A stretch of 64,000 bases of DNA from Neocallimastix lanati (nom. inval.) (taxonomy: Eukaryota; Neocallimastigomycota; Neocallimastigomycetes; Neocallimastigales; Neocallimastigaceae). The translations under genes and the position numbers were made by a program. Of the stretch, positions 24,401 through 31,201 are shown in pieces. The stretch spans positions 2,437,001-2,501,000 of the forward strand of contig JACVTC010000002.1 of NCBI GenBank assembly GCA_016946835.1, read 5' to 3'. Numbering within the stretch: the first letter of the stretch is position 1; each line of letters opens with the position of its first letter. The notes beneath the pieces were generated by a model, which was given only the letters and a program-made list of their open reading frames with translations, did no database searches and was not told where the DNA came from.

Positions 24401-25550
24401 TCTTAGTCGCTAAACGTATCCTTCCACGACTAATACCTACTTCTTCATAATTTCCAGGTAATTTCTCATAAAATTTTTTTGTGATAACATTGAGATTGCT
24501 ACAAGAATCAATTAGTGCTTTACCAGGAATTTCATCTACTGTTACATCAACCATGGCAATATCTTCTTCTGAGGTTTCCTTACTTTTGCTAATATAAGAG
24601 TGATCAATATTATTTACCAAGGTAGCAGCAGCAATAGTATTGTTTAATGCACCTATTATTTTCTTTTCAGGTTTTTCTAATTTTAATCCTTGACTTACTT
24701 GACTTCTGACTTTTGGAGAAACATTGAGGAGCTGACCGAAACTAATATTACACTTGGTTTCATTCAAATCTTGTAAAACATCATATTCTTCCTGATCCTT
24801 ACACATCTTGATGTTCCTAAGCGTTCTACTAATTGTTGCTTTTTCTTTAGGCTCTTGAAAATCTATGAGCTTCTGTAATGTAATATTCTCATGACCTTCG
24901 TCATTAAGCTTTTCAGGAACTTCAATAACTTCCATTTCATTGATTTGTTTTGTTTTAATAATTTTATCGTTTTCATTATCGATTAATTTATTTAATCGTT
25001 GATGCATTTTATCACTAGTAGTATTGATGCTATTTCTTTGTTTTGAAGAATCCAGACTTTGCTTTTCTCTTATAGTAATATTATCCTCCCTTTCCTTCCT
25101 TTTTCCCTTGTTGTTTCCAAAGTTAGCTCTTTCTTTATTCCGAATTTGTTTTTCTTTGGCTTTCTCAATATTTATATTAGGCTGCGCCATTATCGAAGGA
25201 TGTAGTTGATTTTTATTTTTAACAATTATTCTATTTTCTATTTCCTTCTCTTTTATCTTTCTTATTGCAGGAGTTGTTATAGGGGTAGGATTATCTTTGA
25301 GACTTTTACGTTGTCTCTTTTCATTATTTTCACTAGTTTCATCGTTAGTCGTCAACTTCCTTTTTGTCGCACTAACTATAAATTCTACATCATTCTCATT
25401 ATCGGATTCTTTGTGAGTTTCATTAGTATAGGAAGCATCTTCTTTTTCTTCCTTATTATAATCATTTGTACTACTAGGAATGGATTTGTATTGTAATGAA
25501 GCTATTTTATTTTTATAGGGAGTGCTTCCTCTCCCTTTTAGTGGTTTAAA
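21432..25550 (-). CDS. Pol polyprotein: protease, RT, RNase H, integrase
   Basis: The frame is open from the slippery site at 25550 down to the stop at 21432; the first 65 codons after the site precede the TTG at 25355, so no independent ATG start is needed. Numbered from that TTG (1307 residues): Lys/Glu-rich linker, protease LIDSCS (281-286), RT with RLCVDYRKVND, TMDLYSGYHQ and the FIDDIL active site (635-640), RNase H with TDAS (783) and VADALSR (895), integrase HHCC finger (about 969-1006), catalytic Asp 1035, Asp 1094 (TDNGVQF) and Glu 1130 (GLVENRNKE). No chromodomain at the end. RT-RH-IN order defines Ty3/gypsy. Products would assemble in cytoplasmic particles and integrate cDNA in the nucleus. 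No inactivating change was found. Confidence 0.95.
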   Translation of the reverse strand, partial: FKPLKGRGSTPYKNKIASLQYKSIPSSTNDYNKEEKEDASYTNETHKESDNENDVEFIVSATKRKLTTNDETSENNEKRQRKSLKDNPTPITTPAIRKIKEKEIENRIIVKNKNQLHPSIMAQPNINIEKAKEKQIRNKERANFGNNKGKRKEREDNITIREKQSLDSSKQRNSINTTSDKMHQRLNKLIDNENDKIIKTKQINEMEVIEVPEKLNDEGHENITLQKLIDFQEPKEKATISRTLRNIKMCKDQEEYDVLQDLNETKCNISFGQLLNVSPKVRSQVSQGLKLEKPEKKIIGALNNTIAAATLVNNIDHSYISKSKETSEEDIAMVDVTVDEIPGKALIDSCSNLNVITKKFYEKLPGNYEEVGISRGRIRLATKNDEYSEGIIVRIPVKINDYKMIVDFRIIDDDDPFYDLLINFQTQVEHNLFIHPIRYSLCQFNSQGLIDVIAPINNNFQEEEKLVCIVRKILEDEDTTNELKKLEGLSPQEYIHDEKFLASLCKDYKDVIVKLLEENLDIIATSSEELTPSDLAPHKINLKANAKPVKQRCYRVTKFKSDIIKEELIKLIKKKLVVPSYSEWSSPVVVVPKANGKWRLCVDYRKVNDLTEKDSYALPYIDEIFDSLDGAKIFTTMDLYSGYHQILMDEESVEITSFTTKFGNYQFKVMPFGLTGAPATFQREMNRILFPLIGKCVFNFIDDILIYSKTVEEHIQHIKQVLAIFKEHKLKINIEKCHFMQTEVEVLGHKISTKGLSPQNSKIEAIKAWKEPTNIHELRSFLGAVGYYRNFINEYAQTSAPLCKLLRKGVKYKWNNEQKQSFTKLKEKLINAPILKYPDFSKEFIIRTDASYEGIGGVLLQKDESEIEHPIHFISRSLTKAEKNYGITDLEGTALYYCITKLKPYIMGSPFRTIVFTDHKPLLGLFNNKEPNNARQTRWCLTASMLKVDIRYEQGKKNVVADALSRMKNDKEQKVLAIKTNKDDENDSLSKVIKEFIEEKFTKIDGIDYFIDGNSYRKLVTETNEKLKLILEAHHVGHEGYYKTYQRLRKSYYWNDMVNDIKRIISKCEKCQLNRPQPYPEPTENIPTEVEGPFTHLGLDIIGPLIKTGNKNQYIIVAVDYFTKWVEAEPTENITSKDIIKFLINVFARHGVPQVITTDNGVQFTSDMTKIFLDLYDVYVKFTTTYHPESNGLVENRNKEIGKLLRLLGEENKDWDEVLPSALWALRTTKNSVTKHSSFELVYGREDQQPFDIAARPTQGVNKSSDEILLEKFISHYRWTMEAAENVKNASKYWANRREEKNSMKNSKNIRIGDLVLVRNFSRSKLEPYFVGPLKVIKKQFNTVTLADPNTMIQMNRNVHLKNIVKYNSAID
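25517..25550 (-). promoter_or_regulatory. -1 ribosomal frameshift signal between gag and pol
   Basis: On the reverse strand the gag frame reads T TTA AAC CAC TAA: a canonical slippery heptamer UUUAAAC (25550-25544) just before the gag stop. Slipping back one base gives TTT AAA CCA CTA, which is the pol frame, open to the end of pol. Seven nucleotides after the heptamer is a perfect 6-bp stem AGGGAG/CUCCCU (25536-25531 and 25522-25517) with an 8-nt loop. It is GC-rich in a very AT-rich genome. Spacer length and stem position fit known -1 frameshift signals. Confidence 0.85.
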
Positions 25551-26473
25551 GATTTTCCACTATATAACCGTTTCTTATTTTCTTGAATAATTGCATTTAA
25601 CTTAGGACAATTATACTGCAAATGTCCTGGATCGCTACAATAAAAACAGGCTTTAATGGTAAGATTTTTCATTTTTTTTGTTAAGTCCTCCAATTCGTAA
25701 TCTTTATTTCTTTTTGGGCTTCTAACTTCATAATTCTCTCTTACTACCTTTCTGTTGTTTTGATAATTATTCCTGATATTTATTCTTGGGTTGACAATTT
25801 CAGTTGAGTACTCTTTTGAGGGTCTCAAATTCATTACTCTATCAACTTTTTCGGCAATGTCAAACGCCCGATTTAAAGAAATGTCATCCTTAAGGGAGAC
25901 CTTTTTCCAAGCTTCTTCATTGTTCCTAAGAGCATCAATATAATCGAGAACACTGACTCGCTTCTTTCTTTTCTTATCTAATTTCAAATATATGGATCGG
26001 AAACGAGTATTAAAGTCTTTTACTCGCTCATTTCTTTTAATTCTTAAAGCACGGAGCTCACGAAGTAACATATTCTGGTCTTCTTTAAGACCATAAAAAG
26101 TTTCTATTGCTTCTACAATTTCCTTTAAGGAAGGATATTCATCTTTTTTCTTTTCTTCTGAATCAGATTCTTCTTCTTCTTCTTCGTCCTCACTTTCTGA
26201 TTCAGAATCGGTACTGTAACTTTCAATTAAATCCTGGATAACTTCGCGAGGCTCTCCAGTAGACGTGAGTAAGCAGGCGGTAAAAATCTTTTTGGGATCA
26301 GTAACTTCCTCAAGTTTTATCCATAATCGGATTTCTGATTCCCAAGATTTGATATCGAGATTTTCCTTTGAAATTTTCTCGATATCTTTTAATTCCTTTT
26401 TTAATTCTTTAAAATTGATTTTATTTTCAGCCATTTGAAAATTTAACAATGGTATTAATGCTATGATATCCAA
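25538..26473 (-). CDS. Gag polyprotein with CCHC zinc knuckle
   Basis: 311 codons from ATG at 26473; a second Met (MAENKINF, residue 14) is a plausible alternative start. The N-terminal half resembles retrotransposon Gag capsid (IKSWESEIRLWIKLEE; later ITFYGLKED-like and LRELRALR segments). An acidic Asp/Glu/Ser stretch is in the middle. The C-terminal knuckle CFYCSDPGHLQYNCP (CX2CX4HX4C) binds RNA. It ends at TAA 25538-25540, three codons after the slippery site begins. It would form the particle core and package the element RNA. Confidence 0.9.
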   Translation of the reverse strand: MDIIALIPLLNFQMAENKINFKELKKELKDIEKISKENLDIKSWESEIRLWIKLEEVTDPKKIFTACLLTSTGEPREVIQDLIESYSTDSESESEDEEEEEESDSEEKKKDEYPSLKEIVEAIETFYGLKEDQNMLLRELRALRIKRNERVKDFNTRFRSIYLKLDKKRKKRVSVLDYIDALRNNEEAWKKVSLKDDISLNRAFDIAEKVDRVMNLRPSKEYSTEIVNPRINIRNNYQNNRKVVRENYEVRSPKRNKDYELEDLTKKMKNLTIKACFYCSDPGHLQYNCPKLNAIIQENKKRLYSGKSLNH

Positions 26474-26554
26474 TTTAAAAATATGTTTACTTTAAAAATA
26501 TATTTAATAACAAAAAAAAATAAATTTATCTTTGTTTTATACTAATATAATTAT

Positions 26555-26721
26555 GGACTCAGAAAACCCTCTGACAATCCAATTCTTTATTCCAATAATA
26601 ATTCAGACTCAGAATCTCTCTCTGAAAATCTGATAAATTAATTCAGACTCGAAAACACCCTTCGAAAATCTGAAACTAAAAAAAAATAAATTCAGACTCA
26701 AAAACGCAATTTGAAAATCTG
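26555..26721 (-). promoter_or_regulatory. Four covarying hairpins upstream of gag
   Basis: Four copies of one structure at 26555-26580, 26604-26632, 26644-26672 and 26693-26721. Copies 2-4 share the layout outer 4-bp stem, 1-by-3 internal bulge, inner 5-bp stem, 7-nt loop; copy 1 is a shorter version. Inner stems on the plus strand: TCAGA/TCTGA, TCAGA/TCTGA, TCGAA/TTCGA, TCAAA/TTTGA; outer stems GGA/TCC in copy 1 and CAGA/TCTG in copies 2-4. Both sides change together, so pairing is kept while sequence varies. Sited 80-250 nt upstream of the gag start in the leader; a packaging signal is the likely role. Confidence 0.75.
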
Positions 26722-27696
26722 AAGCTTTTTATTATGAATTTTAATGTTTATTATATTCTCTTAAGCATTAATACACAAAATATGTATATCTTAATCTTTT
26801 TTTTAAATTTATTTGTAGTAATAACTTCTTTATTTAATTTTATTTAATATATTTATTTCCTTTATTAAAATAATTAATATAACATAAAGCAAATTGTATA
26901 AATATTTAAATAATAATAATAATGTATATTTATTTTTATTTTTATTTCTTTTTTGTATATATTTATTATTCTATTAATTCTTTGTTATAACATTTAATGA
27001 AATATTAAATAAAAAGTTAAAATACAAGCCAAACTATATAGTGTTGAACCATCAAATATATAGCTTGTTAACCCTTCTTACAATAAGTCCCCTTAGCTCT
27101 TTATTGATAAGTTGATAATGTCGATTGTTAATTATTAAGAACTTAATAAAAAGAAGGTAGCAATATTAAATTCTTTTTAATTTGGCTAACTTATTGTTAG
27201 TAATAAAGAAGATAATAACGTATCCTTCCCAGTATCAACAAGATCAAAACAATAAAGTATTATGTGTGGGTGTTCAACTATCCCGCGTAGAGAGTTGTAA
27301 GACAGCTTATTTATATTTTTCTTTTTAATTAAAATTTAATTAATTATATAACGAATAATAGAAAATTTAACACACACAAAAAAAAAATTTCAATTATAAA
27401 AATTTCGAAAAAAAAAATTTAATTATATAAAATCATAAAAATAATACACTTATTTGAAAAATAATAATAATAATCTAATTTTATATATTCTATATATATA
27501 TATTGTACATGTATATATTAAAAAAAAATAAAATAAACTGATAAACATAAAAAAAAATTACAATTTATTATTTAGAATTATTAATATAAAAAAAAAATTT
27601 ATTTATAAAATTTATTCTTATTTAAAAAAAAAAATTAAAAATTTGTACTAAAAAAAAAAATTTTTTGCTTATTATTTTAATATTTATCATTAATTA

Positions 27697-27749
<53 letters not shown>

Positions 27750-28404
27750 TATATAAATCTATATCTATGATAATACTATTGGTTAAAAAAAAAAAAATTT
27801 TTTTTTTTTTTTTTTTTAAAAGTTTGTTCTACACTAAAGAAAAATTTAATTTATTATTTATTAAAAAAAAATTTATTAATGAAATATTTATTATTTTAAT
27901 AAAAGGAAAAAAAATATATATATATTTTTATTTTATTGCAAAAATAATAATAATAATAATAATAATAATAGGCGAACAAATTTATAAAAGCCTAAAATAA
28001 AAATAAAAAAAACTATATATTTTAACGTCACTTCGCAAGAATGACCAGGGTTTTATCAGGGATCGAACCTGACCCACCTCTTATTTTCTGCGCGAGTGAA
28101 CAAACTATCACCTGTTGAAGTGTGTAGTTGCCTTCAGCGTGAAGGTTTTATAGTTCTAGGGCGTATTTGCCTAATTGTCAAGGATTTGTTCCTTGAGATA
28201 CTCGCGTTTACAATCTACAAAACCTTGCAAAATTGTAAATAAGAGTTTATGAAATTAATATCCTGCAAGCTAACACTGTCTTACTCGAATATTAACTTCG
28301 TAAATTTGTTAACTTTTTATTATTTTTTTTTTTTTTTTATTATTATTTTTTTATTCTATAATCTATAATTAAATAAAGTTACTACAAAAACTAAAGTTTT
28401 CCAA

Positions 28405-28446
<42 letters not shown>

Positions 28447-28738
28447 TATTATTATAACTTTTATTATTATTATTAATATTAATATTAAATTATTAATTAT
28501 TATTATTTAACAAAACTTATGGATAATCTGATAGTATACCCTGTCTGACGTGCAGCTTGCCTCTTCACGGCGTCATGCCACGCGGGTACCACGGCTACTG
28601 TATTCAATATAAAATACAGCAGTCCAGAGCCTACTAGCCCAATTACTATGTAGGTTAAACTTAGCCCGGAAATCTATATCCAAGGCTTTGTTAAATAATT
28701 TAATTAATAAATAATATTAAATTTTATTTTTCTAATAT
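26722..28738 (-). other. Long non-coding leader of gypsy element
   Basis: About 2 kb with no supported frame. Holds several poly-T/poly-A runs (for example 27703-27746 and 28411-28443 on the plus strand), an AAT run at 27945-27970, and two islands of higher GC (about 27050-27300, and 28020-28320 with 28540-28680) that look structured. Confidence 0.7.
28030..28230. other. tRNA-like sequences in gypsy leader
   Basis: On the reverse strand near 28071-28048, TCAGG-TTCGATC-CCTGA forms a normal T-arm with a perfect B box, followed by TAAAACC like an acceptor 3' strand. On the plus strand 28144-28224 is 81 nt long with terminal arms GGTTTTATAG and CTACAAAACC (9 of 10 pair). It has an internal hairpin CAAGG/CCTTG whose 7-nt loop ATTTGTT places TTG in the anticodon position, and a start like tRNA-Gln. 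D and T arms do not fold convincingly, so these look like captured tRNA pieces rather than a gene. Confidence 0.3.
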
Positions 28739-28756
28739 TCCCCGATATCTCCACCA
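28739..28756 (-). promoter_or_regulatory. Primer binding site of gypsy element
   Basis: Read on the reverse strand the site is TGGTGGAGATATCGGGGA, 7 nt after the 5' LTR. It would pair with 18 nt at the 3' end of a tRNA ending in CCA whose acceptor begins GGAGATA. The tRNA cannot be named from this window. Confidence 0.75.
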
Positions 28757-28763
28757 TAAATTA

Positions 28764-29602
28764 TGTTATGGTTCGGGTTTTATTAGAATTTTATTTAATT
28801 ATTTATTTTTAATATTTTTCTGTCTACATTTTAATTATTGAAAAACTTCACTTATTTATACTTTTTGAAAAAAAATAAATATGTAAAGCCTTTCTACATT
28901 TTATTATCATATTTAAAAAAAAAAATATTTACTATTACTAATTACTTAAAATTTTATATTAATTTAAATTAACTAATTCATAAGTATTTTTATTTTAATA
29001 AATTTTGTTTATATAATTTTATATTATTTTTCATATACTAAAACTAAATTATTTAATATATACGAAAAGTAACAAGCAAAATTTAAAAAGATTTTACAGA
29101 AAAATAAAGTTATTTTAATCAAGAATGTTAATATAATATTCTTATATTTTATATAAAATAAATTTAAAAACTATAATATATTTAATATTTATTATTAATC
29201 AATTAAGATTTGATTTTATTTGTGGGGAATAAAAAAATATTAAATAATCAATTTAAAAATAAAATAAAATACTAAAAAGAATACAAGTTTAATATTGATA
29301 CAATATAATAATAATATAATAATATATTTGAAAATAAAAATAAAATATTAATATTGATAATAAACACTTTAATAAAATAATAAAATTTAAGGTAAATTAT
29401 AGATATTGATATTAATAGTAAAAATATAGAATTATTGATAATATTTTAGAAACTTTTAATAAAAATATAAAAAAAAATATATTTAGAAAATATTTTAGTA
29501 TAGAAAATATAGTAAAGTAATATTAAGTAAAGAATAATATAATGGATTCTAAAGTAAGTTGAAATTCTAATTAATAATCCATTATATGTTCGTTCTTTAC
29601 CA
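28764..29602 (-). repeat. 5' LTR of nested gypsy element
   Basis: 839 bp; lies upstream of the primer site and leader on the reverse strand. Confidence 0.93.
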
Positions 29603-30190
29603 AAAAATTAGAAATTAGAATGCTGGCATAGTGGTTAGTCACTATGACCTCAGCCTGAACCACTAGGGTTCGACTCACACCTTTACTAAAATTTTATATC
29701 ATTTAAATTTTAAAGAATTTTTATACTTCATTTCTGTATTTGTTTCTGTATTTGTTTCTGTATAAATTTCTGAAAAAATTAACAAAAGAAATTCTTAGAA
29801 ATTAATAGAAACAAATCAGATAGAAATTCTATTTTAATTTATCTTTTATCATTATTTCTTTTAGATTCTTTTTAACCGAAAATAATCAATTTTTATGAAA
29901 CTTTTTAATGATTTTATGGTTTTAAATTTTTATGGATTTAAATTTTGAAAAACTATAAATAGGAGTGAATTTCGCAGCCAAAAGATTTTAAAAAATTGTG
30001 TTTTTATTAATTATTGAATTAATTAATAAGTAATTCGAAATATTACAATAATTAATCTTTATAATTAATATTTTTAAATTTCTTAATTAATAAAACTATA
30101 TTTTAAAAAACCAAATTACTTATTAATCAAAAAGTGCTTACCTATTGTGTTACACTCTTTAAAAACACGGATATTCCAATATTCGTTACA
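29603..30190 (+). repeat. Larger part of chromovirus 5' LTR
   Basis: Continues the LTR begun at 20552-20569; the first few A bases are the target duplication of the nested element. Matches 34489-35072. Confidence 0.92.
29624..29677 (+). promoter_or_regulatory. tRNA-like Pol III A and B boxes in LTR (copy 1)
   Basis: TGGCATAGTGG (29624-29634) fits the A-box consensus and GGTTCGACTCA (29667-29677) matches 10 of 11 B-box positions. The 32-nt spacing is normal for a tRNA gene. A TTTT run follows at about 29694. A full cloverleaf was not obtained. Confidence 0.55.
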
Positions 30191-30709
30191 ATAAAAACAC
30201 CACTAAACTAAGCACAATACCTTTGCACTTTTACTCTTTTTGGAACCCCGTTAAGGAATCCCATTTTCTACTACTATTTTTGGAACCCCGTTAAGGAATC
30301 CCATTTTCTACTACTATTTTTGGAACCCCGTTAAGGAATCCCATTTACTACTATTCTTTTTTGGAACCCCGTTAAGGAATCCCATTCTCTACTACTCTTT
30401 TTGGAACCCCGTTAAGTAATCCCATTCTCTATTGCTCTTTTTGGAACCCCGTTAAGGAATCCCATTTTCTACTATTTTTGAAACCACTTACCAAGACTAT
30501 AAATTTTTCTACCAAAATCCATGCATGAATTTATAAATTCAATCGGAACCCTTGAATTTTACTATATATTAAAATTATTAATATTTTCAATAATCCATAT
30601 AACCATCCTTGAAATTAAAATTATTTATATTGAAATTAAATATTTACTTCTTCTAATAATTAATTATATTGTATATTTATTATTCAATCAAAATTAATGA
30701 TTATAATAA

Positions 30710-30743
<34 letters not shown>

Positions 30744-30800
30744 ATAATAATAATTTAGATATTTAATAGTTTTAATATAAATAACCAATTGAATAATTAG

Positions 30801-30839
<39 letters not shown>

Positions 30840-31201
30840 AGTAATAATTAATATTTAATAATTAATATTTAATAATTAATAATAATAATTAATAATCAAT
30901 AATTAGTAATAATTAATAATTAATAATTAATAATAATAATAATCAATATTCAATAATTAGTAATAATTAATAGTAATAATCAATATTCAATAATTAGTAA
31001 TAATTAATAGTAATAATCAATATTCAATAATTAGTAATAATTAATAGTAATAATCAATATTCAATAATTAGTAATAATTAATAATAATAATTAATAATAA
31101 TTAGTAATAATCAATATTTAATAATTAATAATAATTAATAATTAATAATTAATAATTAGTAATCAATAATTAGAATTAAAAAAAAAAAAAAAAAAAAAAA
31201 A
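30191..31201 (+). other. Chromovirus leader
   Basis: Non-coding leader between LTR and gag. Contains the 40-bp repeat array, two long poly-A runs (about 30712-30740 and 30805-30837), a degenerate AATTAATAATT-type repeat field to 31170, and a final A run directly before the ATG. No TGG-type tRNA site abuts the LTR, which is compatible with self-priming as in Tf1-like elements, but that is not shown. Confidence 0.6.
30242..30470 (+). repeat. Six 40-bp leader repeats with paired GGAAYCCC
   Basis: Repeat starts (GGAACCCCG) at 30242, 30282, 30322, 30363, 30403 and 30443. Each unit carries GGAACCCC, a 5-nt spacer GTTAA, then GGAATCCC, so the array has twelve GGAAYCCC elements. The core is far more conserved than the connecting sequence. 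Confidence 0.9.

Larger units (their letters stand above)
20570..29602 (-). mobile_element. Complete gypsy-type LTR retrotransposon nested in a chromovirus LTR
   Basis: 839-bp LTRs at 20570-21408 and 28764-29602, TG...CA ends, no difference seen by eye. It interrupts the string TGTAACGAATCTTAAAAAA of the chromovirus left LTR, whose uninterrupted form is at 34471; the target duplication lies in an A run, 4 or 5 bp. Reverse orientation: primer site at 28739-28756, 2.3-kb leader, gag, frameshift signal, pol, and a G-rich tract (GTGGGGGC) next to the downstream LTR. All protein motifs are present and frames are open, so this copy may be competent. Confidence 0.95.

Noticed and set aside
20570-29602. 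Clean 5-bp AAAAA target duplication for the nested gypsy element
   Set aside because: The insertion is in a run of A bases; compared with the intact LTR at 34484-34489 the count fits 4 bp as well as 5, so the length cannot be fixed.
30242-30470. CRISPR-like array
   Set aside because: Eukaryotic retroelement leader; spacers are short, similar to each other and not unique.
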